From the NCBI RefSeq assembly GCF_028737265.1, contig NZ_JAQZAK010000001.1:558001-622000 (forward strand): 64,000 bases of DNA, written 5' to 3'. This DNA comes from Actinomycetospora callitridis (GTDB lineage: Bacteria > Actinomycetota > Actinomycetes > Mycobacteriales > Pseudonocardiaceae). A program made the position numbers and the translations under genes. Below are positions 51,366 to 59,568 of this stretch, in pieces; position 1 is the stretch's first letter; the number at the start of each line of letters is the position of its first letter. A model generated the notes under the pieces. It saw nothing but the letters and a program-made list of their open reading frames with translations, was not told the DNA's origin and did no database searches.

Positions 51366-53003
51366 TCAGGGGTTCAGCACGACCGGCTCGTCGACGAGGC
51401 GCACCGACACCGGCGTCGTCGGCTCCCACCGTGGCGCGGCGCCCGGGCGCCACCGCCACCGTCGCGGCACCCGGTCCACCCCGAGGGCGAACACCGTGAG
51501 CGCGCCGTCCGGGGCGATCCGCAGGCGCAGGAAGCCCTTGTGGTCCTCGATGCTCTGCGCGGCGAAGAGCTCGTTGCGGTTGGCCCCCCGCGCCGCGACG
51601 AGCAGGAACACCGACATCACCAGGCTCGCGGCGAGCCCGGCGGCGAGGACGAGGAGCACGGTCGCGAGGGGATCGTCCAGGCGGGCGGCCAGGGCGGTCG
51701 CGCCGATCGCGACCGCCAGCTCGGGGACGGCGAGCGCGAGACCGAGCAGGACCCGGCGCACCCGCCCGGCGCGCTGCGGGACCACGAACGCGAACGCCCC
51801 GGCCGCGAGGGCCACCCCCGCGACCACCGACACGGCGGGCACGCGCAGCACCCACGGCACGATCACGAGGGCCTGCACGAGCACCAGCAGCGGCAGGAGC
51901 AGCCCGTTGCGCATCGGCAGCCGCCACAGCACCCGGCGGGCCTCGGCCCGTGACACCGCCTCGGTGGGGAACGTGTGCGGGCCGCGGACGTAGCGGTGGG
52001 TGCCGGTCGCGCGCACCTTCCCGGGCTCGGCGAGGTCGGTGGTGACGTCGAGCGTGGGCGGGAGGAAGTGTGTCGGCGAGGTGTACGCCCCGCCGTGGCC
52101 GGCGGTGACGAGCACCTGCTCCTCGCCGCCGTCCGGACCGGGTCCGGGTTCGCCGGGGCGGCGCAGCGCATACCGGGCGTAGTGGTGGGTGTCGCCGGTG
52201 AGCACGAGGCGCACCGGCAGGTCGCGGTCGCCGAGGACGTCGCGCAGGAAGAAGGCGAGGCGGTCCATCGCCTCGTCGTCGCCGTCCTGCGCCGCGTACC
52301 AGGCCGGGGCGGCCGTGATCAGGATGATCCGGTCGCCCGCCGGGATCCCGGCGACGACCTCCCGGAACCACAGCAGCTGCGTCGCGTCGACGTAGGTGTC
52401 GAGCTGGATGTCGACGGCGAGCACCCACCATCCGCGGGGCAGCGCCAGCGCGAAGTACGACCGGCGCTGCGCGGTGCGCCAGCCGGCGAGGTCGCGGCCC
52501 TGGCAGAACACGCGCAGGAACGCGGTCAGGCCGTCGTACCAGTCGTGGTTGCCGGGGATCGCGTACGCGGTCGGGGCGTCGCGGGTGGGGTCGGGCACGA
52601 ACTGCGCGTCGAGCGGGCCCTCCAGTCGCTCCTCGTAGGCGCGGACGCCGGCCACCGGGTAGATCTCGTCGCCGCCCATCAGCAGCACGTCGCCGCGGGG
52701 GAGCTCCTCGCCGTCGACCGTCAGCGCCGGTGCCCCGAGCAGGGTCGCGACCGTGGCCATGGCGCGGAAGCCGTCACCGGTGTCGTTGAGGACGTCGATC
52801 CAGAAGTCGTCGTCGGGGTCCGCCTCGTGGGTCGCGACGCCCTGCGCGAACGTCGTCCCGGACATCACGTCGCGCTTGTCGGCGTACGCGGCAACGATGC
52901 TGCCCAGCGCCACGGTCACGCCGGTGCGCGCGAGCTCGGTGGGCGAGAGCCAGCGCACCGCCGGGTGTGTCCGCGGCTCGGCGTCGCTCGCTCCGGGCGC
53001 CAT
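51366..53003 (-). CDS. Metallophosphoesterase with C-terminal membrane domain
   Basis: This 545-residue protein has a calcineurin-like phosphoesterase domain (about residues 60-345) with LLMGGDEIYPV (a changed GDxxY), AIPGNHDWYDGL, LTGDTHHYARY and AGHGGAYTSPTHF. A membrane part with four or more helices follows (about 385-490). The first metal site keeps GDE but not the classical GDxHG. It probably hydrolyses a phosphodiester or nucleotide at the membrane; substrate unknown. ATG at 53003 is chosen; a GTG at 53024 is also in frame. Confidence 0.85.
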   Translation of the reverse strand: MAPGASDAEPRTHPAVRWLSPTELARTGVTVALGSIVAAYADKRDVMSGTTFAQGVATHEADPDDDFWIDVLNDTGDGFRAMATVATLLGAPALTVDGEELPRGDVLLMGGDEIYPVAGVRAYEERLEGPLDAQFVPDPTRDAPTAYAIPGNHDWYDGLTAFLRVFCQGRDLAGWRTAQRRSYFALALPRGWWVLAVDIQLDTYVDATQLLWFREVVAGIPAGDRIILITAAPAWYAAQDGDDEAMDRLAFFLRDVLGDRDLPVRLVLTGDTHHYARYALRRPGEPGPGPDGGEEQVLVTAGHGGAYTSPTHFLPPTLDVTTDLAEPGKVRATGTHRYVRGPHTFPTEAVSRAEARRVLWRLPMRNGLLLPLLVLVQALVIVPWVLRVPAVSVVAGVALAAGAFAFVVPQRAGRVRRVLLGLALAVPELAVAIGATALAARLDDPLATVLLVLAAGLAASLVMSVFLLVAARGANRNELFAAQSIEDHKGFLRLRIAPDGALTVFALGVDRVPRRWRWRPGAAPRWEPTTPVSVRLVDEPVVLNP

Positions 53004-53040
53004 GCGGACAACGTAGTGGGGCACGTCGTGGGACGACGGT

Positions 53041-53934
53041 TCAGAGCGCCCCGACCGCGATCCGCGTCGCCTCCGCGATGGTCTGCTTGCCGTTCGTGCT
53101 CGTCGGGTCGGACGGGGTCGTGTAGACCGCGATCACCAGCGGCGCGCGTCCCGGCGGCCGGGCGACGGCGATGTCGTGGCTCCCGCCCTGCGCCCCGGAG
53201 CCGGTCTTGTCGCCGACGCGCCAGTCGCCGGGCACGCCGGCGCGGATCTGCTGGGTGCCGGTGGTCGCGCCGTCCATCCACCCGGTGAGGAGATCGCGGC
53301 CCGCGGGGTCGAGGGCGTCCCCCAGCACGAGGGCGCGCAGGTCCGCGGCCATCGCGTCCGGCGTGCTGGTGTCGCGCTCGTCGCCGGGCCCGGTCTCGTT
53401 GAGCTCCGGCTCGAGTCGGTCCAGCCGGGTCACCGGGTCGTCGAGGGTGCGCACGAACGCCGTCGTCGCCGCGGGCCCGCCGAGCAGGCCGATGAGCAGG
53501 TTCGCGGCGGTGTTGTCGCTGACGACGATCGCGGCCTCGCACAGCGCCGCGACGGTCATGCCGGTGTCGACGGAGCGCGTGGTCGTCGGCGCGTAGGAGA
53601 GCAGGTCGGCGCGGGTGTAGCGGACGGTGCGCTCGAGCAGGCCGGGGTCGTCGAGGCGTCGGCGCAGGATCGCCGCGACGATGAGCACCTTGGCCGTGGA
53701 GCACATCAGCACCCGGGTCTCCGCGCGGTGCCGCACCACCTGACCGGTGCCGGTGTCCAGCACGACGAGGCCGATCCGCCGGCCGGATCGGCGCTCCAGC
53801 TCGTCGAGGGCCGCGGGGTCGACGACGGTCGTGCCGGGCCTCGTCGGCTCAGGAGAGGCGCCGCCGGTCGAGCACCCCGCGAGCACCGCCGCGACACCGC
53901 CGAGGAGCACTGCCCGGCGGGTCGGAGTGATCAC
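53041..53934 (-). CDS. Class A beta-lactamase, lipoprotein
   Basis: This 297-residue serine beta-lactamase has a lipobox (VLAGC, Cys21) and all class A motifs: STAK (Ser79-Lys82), SDN (139-141), the omega-loop ELN with Glu177, and KTG (243-245). It should hydrolyse penicillin-type drugs at the cell surface. GTG at 53934 is the start; it overlaps the end of the upstream pyridoxamine-oxidase-like gene by 4 nt (GTGA), so expression may be linked. No regulator such as BlaI is nearby. The family also includes chromosomally housed, low-activity housekeeping members. Confidence 0.94.
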   Translation of the reverse strand: MITPTRRAVLLGGVAAVLAGCSTGGASPEPTRPGTTVVDPAALDELERRSGRRIGLVVLDTGTGQVVRHRAETRVLMCSTAKVLIVAAILRRRLDDPGLLERTVRYTRADLLSYAPTTTRSVDTGMTVAALCEAAIVVSDNTAANLLIGLLGGPAATTAFVRTLDDPVTRLDRLEPELNETGPGDERDTSTPDAMAADLRALVLGDALDPAGRDLLTGWMDGATTGTQQIRAGVPGDWRVGDKTGSGAQGGSHDIAVARPPGRAPLVIAVYTTPSDPTSTNGKQTIAEATRIAVGAL

Positions 53935-54401
53935 CCGCGGGAGGGTAGCGACCGGTACTCGAGGCCGTTCGCCGTGCCGCGCCACACCACGAGCCGGTCG
54001 AGGGTGACGACGATCGGCTGCGAGAACGTCATGAGCCAGGCGTCCAGGGGCTGGTCGCCGAGCATCGGGGCGTACTTGCGCCCGAAGGCGTCGAGGGCGT
54101 CCTCGACCCGCGCGAGCTCGGAGAGGACGGCGTCGCCACCGCCGGTGACGACGTCGCCGCCCTGGCCGGCCGTGTCGAGGGCGAGGCTGACGGCCCCGTG
54201 CGCCCGGAGGTGGCCGATCTTCGCGGTGTCCGGGCGGCTGAAGATCGTCACGATCGGGTCGTCGAAGGCGAACCACACGGGCACCGTGTGCGGGCGCCCG
54301 TCCGGCGCCACCGTGCCCAGCCAGATCACGGGTTCCGAGGCCAGACGCTCCGCGGCGTGGGCGTCGACGGCGACGTCGGTGTCGAGCAAGGCTCCGCTCA
54401 C
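53931..54401 (-). CDS. Pyridoxamine 5'-phosphate oxidase-like flavin/F420-binding protein
   Basis: This 156-residue split-barrel protein has VIWLGTVAPDGRPHTVPVWFAFDD, the usual first strands of PNPOx-like proteins, followed by VSLALDT and VVWRG. In actinobacteria many such proteins bind F420 or flavin and reduce quinones or drugs. The exact cofactor cannot be read from motifs. It starts at GTG at 54401 and overlaps the beta-lactamase start. The divergent HdeD-like membrane gene starts about 100 nt away. Confidence 0.88.
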   Translation of the reverse strand: MSGALLDTDVAVDAHAAERLASEPVIWLGTVAPDGRPHTVPVWFAFDDPIVTIFSRPDTAKIGHLRAHGAVSLALDTAGQGGDVVTGGGDAVLSELARVEDALDAFGRKYAPMLGDQPLDAWLMTFSQPIVVTLDRLVVWRGTANGLEYRSLPSRG

Positions 54402-54502
54402 CCGCTCATCGCAGCAGATCGGTCAAGCGCGCCCTCTCGACACGGAGCGTGAACAAGGCTTCGATGTGCCCGACAGATCTGTTCCTCGAGAGGAGAACGT
54501 TG

Positions 54503-55054
54503 ATGACCAGCGCGGTGGGTGGACCCGGCGTGCGCCGGGCGTCGAGCGGGTGGGGCTGGGTCCTGGCGTCCGGGATCCTCGGTCTGCTGGTGGGGGTCGT
54601 CGCGCTGTTCTTCCCCGGGCTGACCATCCTCACGGCGGCGTTCGTGCTCGGGATCGGCCTGATCGTGCAGGGGGCCCTGGAGATCGGCGTCGCCTGGCGC
54701 GCCGAGACCGGCTCGGCGGGCCGCGGCTGGCTCGCCGCGTTCGGGGTGCTGGCCCTGGTGGCCGGCGTCCTCGTGCTCTTCCAGCCGGGCGGCGGCATCC
54801 TCGTGCTCGCCTGGGGCATCATCCTGTGGTTCGTGATCGCCGGCGTCCACGACCTCCTGGTCGGTTTCTCGCAGAGCGAGCACCGCATCTGGAACCTCGT
54901 CCTCGGCGCGCTGACGCTGGTCGTCGCGTTCATCCTCATCGTCTCGCCGGGAACGGCCGTCGGGCTGATCGCGATCTTCATCGCCCTGGGCTTCCTCTTC
55001 CGCGGGGCGATGGACATCGGCCTCGCGCTGAGCATGCGGCGCGAGGCCCGCTGA
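54503..55054 (+). CDS. HdeD-like DUF308 membrane protein
   Basis: This 183-residue protein has six membrane segments in pairs, with motif VVALFFPGLTILTAAFVLG and repeated GxxxxGIGL(I)VQGxxE-type segments, the DUF308/HdeD pattern linked to acid or stress resistance in enterobacteria. The actual role in actinobacteria is unknown. ATG follows GAGAGGAG. It converges with mbtH; the two stops are inside a strong hairpin. Confidence 0.9.
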   Translation: MTSAVGGPGVRRASSGWGWVLASGILGLLVGVVALFFPGLTILTAAFVLGIGLIVQGALEIGVAWRAETGSAGRGWLAAFGVLALVAGVLVLFQPGGGILVLAWGIILWFVIAGVHDLLVGFSQSEHRIWNLVLGALTLVVAFILIVSPGTAVGLIAIFIALGFLFRGAMDIGLALSMRREAR

Positions 55055-55070
55055 CGCGGGAGCGTCAGCG
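55049..55070. terminator. Bidirectional terminator hairpin between DUF308 and mbtH genes
   Basis: CGCTGACG and CGTCAGCG form an exact 8-bp stem around the loop CGGGAG. The stop codons of both convergent genes (TGA at 55052-55054 and the mbtH stop at 55065-55067) fall in the arms. A simple, economical bidirectional terminator. Confidence 0.75.
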
Positions 55071-55307
55071 CTCCGCCCGCTCCATCTCCTCGACGAGGCT
55101 GCGCGGGCGCATGTCGGTCCAGTGCTGCTCGACGTACTCGAGCGCGGCGGCCCGGTCGGCGCCCGGGGCGTCGCCGGGGGAGTCCTGACCGAACACGACC
55201 GTCCAGCCCGCCGGGACGTCGGCGAAGACCGGCCAGAGGCTGTGCTGCCCCTCGTCGTTCACGAGCACGAGGAAGCGGCCGTCGGGGTCGTCGAAGGGGT
55301 TGGGCAC
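55065..55307 (-). CDS. MbtH-like NRPS helper protein
   Basis: This 80-residue protein has the MbtH signature: [37 protein letters not shown], and a terminal WTDMRP. MbtH proteins bind NRPS adenylation domains and promote their folding and activity. It is the last gene of the siderophore operon, 4 nt after the carrier-protein stop, and probably serves the divergent NRPS and any others. GTG start. Confidence 0.97.
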   Translation of the reverse strand: MPNPFDDPDGRFLVLVNDEGQHSLWPVFADVPAGWTVVFGQDSPGDAPGADRAAALEYVEQHWTDMRPRSLVEEMERAER

Positions 55308-55311
55308 GTCG

Positions 55312-55578
55312 TCACGCTCCGGTGAACAGGCGGCTCCAGGCCGCGACGGTGGGTTCCTCGGCCAGGTCGACGAAGCCGATGTCGGACCCGGTCTCGCCGC
55401 GCCACTGCTCGACGAGGCTCATGAGCCGGATGGAGTCGAGGCCGAGGTCGAAGAGGTCGTCGTCGTCGCCGACGTCCCGGGGCTCCTCGCCGAGTGCTGC
55501 GGCGACGTCGGTCCGGATGCGGTCACGGTCGACGCTGCCCGTCATCTCCGTCCCCGTCGTCGGGGTCTGCTCTGCCAT
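55312..55578 (-). CDS. Free-standing aryl carrier protein
   Basis: This 88-residue carrier has the phosphopantetheine serine in [18 protein letters not shown] (Ser49), and ends [19 protein letters not shown]. Both stretches resemble the aryl carrier domain of EntB/DhbB (GLDSVRMMALAARWR; FVMLAKNPTIDAW), rather than a peptidyl carrier. It would hold salicylate or 2,3-dihydroxybenzoate. There is no isochorismatase domain and no aryl-acid genes are in the window. ATG follows GAGAGG. It sits between the transport ATPase and mbtH. Confidence 0.85.
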   Translation of the reverse strand: MAEQTPTTGTEMTGSVDRDRIRTDVAAALGEEPRDVGDDDDLFDLGLDSIRLMSLVEQWRGETGSDIGFVDLAEEPTVAAWSRLFTGA

Positions 55579-55619
55579 GGCGGTCCTCTCCCTCGTGCTG
55601 CCGTCGGGTCGCGGCAGCG

Positions 55620-56441
55620 TCACGTCACGGTGGGCTGCTGCTCGGGGGCGTCGAGGCGACGCCGTCGCCGCTTGGCCGGGACGCACATCGGCGTGTGCTC
55701 CTCGGGGTCCGGGACGACGCGGACGTCGAGGCCGAACACCGTGCGCACCATCTCCGCGTCGACGACGTCCGAGGGCGGGCCCTGCGCGTGGATCCGTCCC
55801 TGGTGCATCGCGACGATGTGGTCGGCGTAGCGGCACGCCTGGTTGAGGTCGTGCAGGACCATGACGATCGTGCGGCCCTGCTCGCGGTTGAGATCGGCGA
55901 GCAGATCGAGCACCTCGACCTGGTGGGCCATGTCGAGGAACGTCGTGGGCTCGTCGAGCAGCAGGGTCTCGGTGTCCTGCGCCAGGGCCATCGCGATCCA
56001 GGCCCGCTGGCGCTGACCCCCGGACAGCGCGTCGAGCGACCGGCGCCGCAACCCGGCGGTGTCGGTGACCTCGAGGGCCCAGTCGATGTGGTGCTGGTCG
56101 TCGCGGGAGAACTGCTGCAGCCAGCTCTGGTGCGGGTAGCGGCCCCGGGCGACGAGGTCCTCGACGCTGAGCCCCTCGGGTGCGGACGGCGACTGCGGCA
56201 GGAGCCCGAGGCGCCGGGCGACCTCCCGGGTACCGAGCCGGGCCAGCTCGGTGCCGTCGAGCAGCACCGCGCCGGAGCTCGGTGCCAGGAGCCGGATCAG
56301 GCCGCGCAGCAGGGTGGACTTGCCGCAGGCGTTGGCGCCGACGATCGCGGTGACGGCGCCGGGCGGCAGCTCGAGCGAGAGATCGGCGACGACCGGGGTG
56401 CCGCCGTAGCCCAGGGTCAGTTCATGGGCGCGCAGGCTCAT
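55620..56441 (-). CDS. Iron-siderophore ABC importer, ATPase
   Basis: This 273-residue FepC/FecE-type ATPase has Walker A VGANACGKSTLLRG, the signature LSGGQRQRAWIAMALAQ, Walker B LLLDEPTTFLDM (diagnostic TTFLD of siderophore importers) and VLHDLNQACRYADHIV. A basic 25-residue tail follows. ATG follows GGAGG. It is 4 nt downstream of the second permease gene. Confidence 0.96.
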   Translation of the reverse strand: MSLRAHELTLGYGGTPVVADLSLELPPGAVTAIVGANACGKSTLLRGLIRLLAPSSGAVLLDGTELARLGTREVARRLGLLPQSPSAPEGLSVEDLVARGRYPHQSWLQQFSRDDQHHIDWALEVTDTAGLRRRSLDALSGGQRQRAWIAMALAQDTETLLLDEPTTFLDMAHQVEVLDLLADLNREQGRTIVMVLHDLNQACRYADHIVAMHQGRIHAQGPPSDVVDAEMVRTVFGLDVRVVPDPEEHTPMCVPAKRRRRRLDAPEQQPTVT

Positions 56442-56445
56442 GGGG

Positions 56446-57507
56446 TCACCCTCCACGGACGGGTCGGTTGGCGCGGTAGAGGAGGTAGAGGAAGAAGGGC
56501 GCGCCCACGACGGCCGTGACGACACCGACCGGCAGCTCGACCGGCGCGAGCACCAGGCGGGCGACGAGGTCGCAGACCATCACCAGCACCCCGCCGACCA
56601 GGGCGGTCGCGGGCAGCACCGCGGCGCCGGTGAGGCCGGTCAGCCGGCGGGCGAGGTGTGGAGCGATGAAGGCCACGAACCCGATCGGCCCGGCCGCGGC
56701 CACCGCGAACGCCGCCAGCGCCGCGCCGACGACCACCAGACCGAGGCGCGAGCGCTGCACGCGCACCCCGAGCGCGGTGGCGGACTCCTCGCTGAGCGAG
56801 AGCGCGTCGAGGGCGCGCGCGAGGGCCGCGGTGGCCGGGAAGAGCAGCACCAGCCCCACGAGCAGGGGCCAGAATTCCGCCCACGTGACGCCGTTGAGGC
56901 TGCCGACGAGCCACACCGCGGCGCGCTGGACGTCGATGAGGTCGCCGATCACCAGCAGGTACTGCGTGCCCGCCACCGAGACCGCGGCGAGCGCGATGCC
57001 GATCAGCACCAGCCGGTACGGGGAGAGCCCACCGCGCCAGGCCAGGGCGTAGACCAGCGTCGCCGACACGACGGCGCCGGCGAACGCGCCGAGGGGCAGC
57101 AGGGCGGGCGGGGCGCCCAGGATGAGGATGGCGACGCCGGTCAGGCTCGCGCCGCCGGTGACGCCGATGATGTCCGGCGCGGCGAGGGGGTTGCGCACCA
57201 GCGTCTGGAAGATCAGCCCGGAGGCGCCGAGCGCCATCCCGCAGCCGAGGCCGACGAGCGCCCGCGGCAGCCGCAGGCCGACGATGATGAACTCGTCGCT
57301 GAAGGTCCCCGAGCCGACCAGGGTCGCGGCCACGTCGCCCAGTGGGATCGGGAACTCGCCGACGCTCACCGACAGGGCGATGGTGACGACGCCGACGACG
57401 AGCGCGCCGGCGCACACCGCGAGCAGCCGCAGGTCGAGCAGCCGCGAGAACCCGCCGGCGCGGACCGGCACCCGGCGGGGGGCCGGTCGAGGGTCGGCCC
57501 GGGTCAC
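56446..57507 (-). CDS. Iron-siderophore ABC importer, permease 2
   Basis: This 353-residue FecCD-type permease has about ten membrane helices. LRLPRALVGLGCGMALGASGLIFQTLVRNPLA is broken by family motifs such as RNPLAAPDIIGVTGGAS, and AAAGPIGFVAFIAPHLARRL is the coupling helix region. GTG at 57507 overlaps the stop of the first permease (GTGA). With its partner it forms the membrane channel of the ferric siderophore importer. Confidence 0.95.
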   Translation of the reverse strand: MTRADPRPAPRRVPVRAGGFSRLLDLRLLAVCAGALVVGVVTIALSVSVGEFPIPLGDVAATLVGSGTFSDEFIIVGLRLPRALVGLGCGMALGASGLIFQTLVRNPLAAPDIIGVTGGASLTGVAILILGAPPALLPLGAFAGAVVSATLVYALAWRGGLSPYRLVLIGIALAAVSVAGTQYLLVIGDLIDVQRAAVWLVGSLNGVTWAEFWPLLVGLVLLFPATAALARALDALSLSEESATALGVRVQRSRLGLVVVGAALAAFAVAAAGPIGFVAFIAPHLARRLTGLTGAAVLPATALVGGVLVMVCDLVARLVLAPVELPVGVVTAVVGAPFFLYLLYRANRPVRGG

Positions 57508-58571
57508 AGCTGCACCAGCCGTCCGCGACGGATCAGCGCGATGAACACCGGGGCGCCGATCGCGGCCATGACGATGCCGACCTGCAGCTCGCCCGGCCGC
57601 ACCAGCACCCGGCCGATCACGTCGGCGACGAGCAGCAGGATCGGGCCCATGAGCATCGAGTAGGGGAGCACCCAGCGGTAGTCCGGTCCGACCAGCGCGC
57701 GGGCCGCGTGGGGCACGGTCAGCCCGACGAACCCGATCGGCCCGGCGACCGACACCGCCCCGCCGGCGCAGCACACGATGCCCACCGCGGCGAGACCCCG
57801 CGAGAGGGCCACCCGCTGGCCGAGCGCCCGCGCGACGTCCTCGCCGAGGGCCAGCGCGTTGAGCGCGCGCCCGGAGAGGAGGGCGAGCACCACGCCGACC
57901 ACCAGGAACGGCGCCGCCCCGGCCAGCATTTCCAGGTCGCGACCGGCGAGCGAGCCGACCACCCAGAACCGGAAGGCGTCCAGGGTGCCGGAGTCGAGCA
58001 GCGCCATCGCCGAGGTCAGCGCGGTGAGCAGCGCGGCCACCGCCGCCCCCGCCAGCGCCAGGGTCACGGGGCTCGCCGCCGCCCGGCCCGACGCCCCGAG
58101 GGTGTAGACGACCACCGCCGCCACCGCCGCCCCGAGCAGCGCGAACCACGCGTACCCGGACACGCTCGTGATGCCCAGGACGTAGATCGACGTGACCACG
58201 GCGAAGGCCGCGCCGGCCTCGATGCCGAGGATCCCGGGATCGGCCAGCGGGTTGCGCGTGACGCCCTGGATCACGGTGCCCGCGACGCCCAGCGCCGCGC
58301 CGACCGCGATGCCGACCAGCGTCCGCGGCAGCCGGAGCTCCCGGACGGCGACGTGGGCGTCGGTGCCCGCGAAGTCGGTGAACGCGCCGATCACCTGGGG
58401 CAGCGAGACCGGCAATGCGCCCACCGCCAGCGACAGCAGGGTCGCGAGGGCCAGCAGTCCCACCCCGACCAGCAGGCCCGCCGCGCGCGCCGCCCCGCCG
58501 GCGAGCGGGGGCGTCCCGCGCTCGTCGGCCCGCTCGTCGGTCGTGGGGGCGGTCGGCGGCGAGACGCTCAT
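57504..58571 (-). CDS. Iron-siderophore ABC importer, permease 1
   Basis: This 355-residue FecCD-type permease has about ten helices; RELRLPRTLVGIAVGAALG, RNPLADPGILGIEAGAAFAV and VAGPIGFVGLTVPHAARALVG are the family signatures. The first 25 residues are polar (Thr/Arg/Glu). ATG at 58571 overlaps the formyltransferase stop (58568-58570). It works with the second permease and ATPase. Confidence 0.95.
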   Translation of the reverse strand: MSVSPPTAPTTDERADERGTPPLAGGAARAAGLLVGVGLLALATLLSLAVGALPVSLPQVIGAFTDFAGTDAHVAVRELRLPRTLVGIAVGAALGVAGTVIQGVTRNPLADPGILGIEAGAAFAVVTSIYVLGITSVSGYAWFALLGAAVAAVVVYTLGASGRAAASPVTLALAGAAVAALLTALTSAMALLDSGTLDAFRFWVVGSLAGRDLEMLAGAAPFLVVGVVLALLSGRALNALALGEDVARALGQRVALSRGLAAVGIVCCAGGAVSVAGPIGFVGLTVPHAARALVGPDYRWVLPYSMLMGPILLLVADVIGRVLVRPGELQVGIVMAAIGAPVFIALIRRGRLVQL

Positions 58572-59506
58572 TCGAGGTAGTCCCCCATGCGCCGGAACCA
58601 GTCGCCGGCGACGTGCTCGACGCCCTCGTCGTCGCGGACCCGCTGCAGCACCAGCCCGTGCTGCCCGCCCCGCCAGGCCTCCGGTCCGGCGACGACGATG
58701 ACGCCGCGGCCCTCCCGGGCGAACACGCGCCCGAGGGTGCCGCCGGCCTTCTCCGTCGACACCGACGCCTCGAGCACCCGCAGCCGTCGGCCCTCGTGCA
58801 GGCACCAGGCGTTCGGGTACGGCCCGGTCTGGGCGCGCACGAGGTTGACGAGGTCGCGGGCCGGCCGCTCCCAGTGGATCTTGTTGTCCGGGTCGGCGCG
58901 CTTGTGGAAGAACGACGCGTGCGCGGGGTCCTGACGCAGCCAGTCGTGCGGGCCGTGCTCGATCCGGTCGAAGGCGTCGAGCGAGAGCTCCCCGAACAGC
59001 CCGACCGTGCGGTGGAACAGGTCCTCGGTGGTGTCGGTGGGCGTCACCGGGACGGTGCGCTGGGTGATGATGTCGCCGCGGTCGAGGTCGGCGTCCATCC
59101 AGTGCGCGGTGATGCCCACCTGGCTCTCACCGTTGATCAGCGCCCAGTTCAGCGGGGAGAAGCCCGCGTACTTCGGCAGCAGCGAGTCGTGGGTGTTGAC
59201 CGTGCCGCGGGTGGGCGCGGAGAAGACCTCCGGGCTGATCCAGGTGCGCCAGTTGCAGGCCAGCCCGATCTCCGCCCCGGCCTCCTCGATCGCCCTCACG
59301 AGCTCGTCGTCGACCGCCTTCTCGCGGTAGATCACGGGGATGTCGTGGGCGCGGGCGAGGTCGCCCATCGACTCCTCGAAGATCGCGGGCGCCCACTCGC
59401 CCTCCTCGGGGTGGCTCACGGTGAGCACCACCTCGTGGCGGGACTCCAGCAGCGCGGCCAGCAGCCGTGCGCCCCACTTCTGGTAGCCGAACAGGACGAC
59501 GCGCAT
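58568..59506 (-). CDS. Formyltransferase of the siderophore operon
   Basis: This 312-residue enzyme belongs to the methionyl-tRNA formyltransferase family. The catalytic residues appear as ACNWRTWISPEVF (Asn), NTHDSLLPKYAGFSPLNW (His) and HWMDADLDRGDII (Asp). It is embedded in an iron-transport operon, so N5-hydroxyornithine formylation for a hydroxamate siderophore is more likely than tRNA formylation, as in coelichelin and related pathways. A C-terminal OB-like segment (LHEGRRLRVLEAS) is retained. The ATG ribosome-binding site GAGGAG is adjacent to a 16-bp tandem repeat. No ornithine hydroxylase is in the window. Confidence 0.9.
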   Translation of the reverse strand: MRVVLFGYQKWGARLLAALLESRHEVVLTVSHPEEGEWAPAIFEESMGDLARAHDIPVIYREKAVDDELVRAIEEAGAEIGLACNWRTWISPEVFSAPTRGTVNTHDSLLPKYAGFSPLNWALINGESQVGITAHWMDADLDRGDIITQRTVPVTPTDTTEDLFHRTVGLFGELSLDAFDRIEHGPHDWLRQDPAHASFFHKRADPDNKIHWERPARDLVNLVRAQTGPYPNAWCLHEGRRLRVLEASVSTEKAGGTLGRVFAREGRGVIVVAGPEAWRGGQHGLVLQRVRDDEGVEHVAGDWFRRMGDYLE

Positions 59507-59518
59507 CGATGGGCTCCT

Positions 59519-59566
59519 CGGGTTCTGGGCCGCTCGGGTTCTGGGCCGCTCGGGTTCTGGGCCGGC
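59519..59566. repeat. 16-bp tandem repeat, three copies
   Basis: Units at 59519-59534, 59535-59550 and 59551-59566 have the sequence CGGGTTCTGGGCCGCT (the last differs at two bases). They fill the gap between the siderophore-binding-protein stop and the formyltransferase start, and the first unit adjoins that gene's ribosome-binding site. Changing the copy number would alter the spacing of the two genes. Confidence 0.8.
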
Positions 59567-59568
59567 GG

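Noticed and set aside
58568..59506. Annotation as housekeeping methionyl-tRNA formyltransferase
   Set aside because: It is coupled by overlap to iron-siderophore permeases, so a siderophore role is more likely, although the family is the same.
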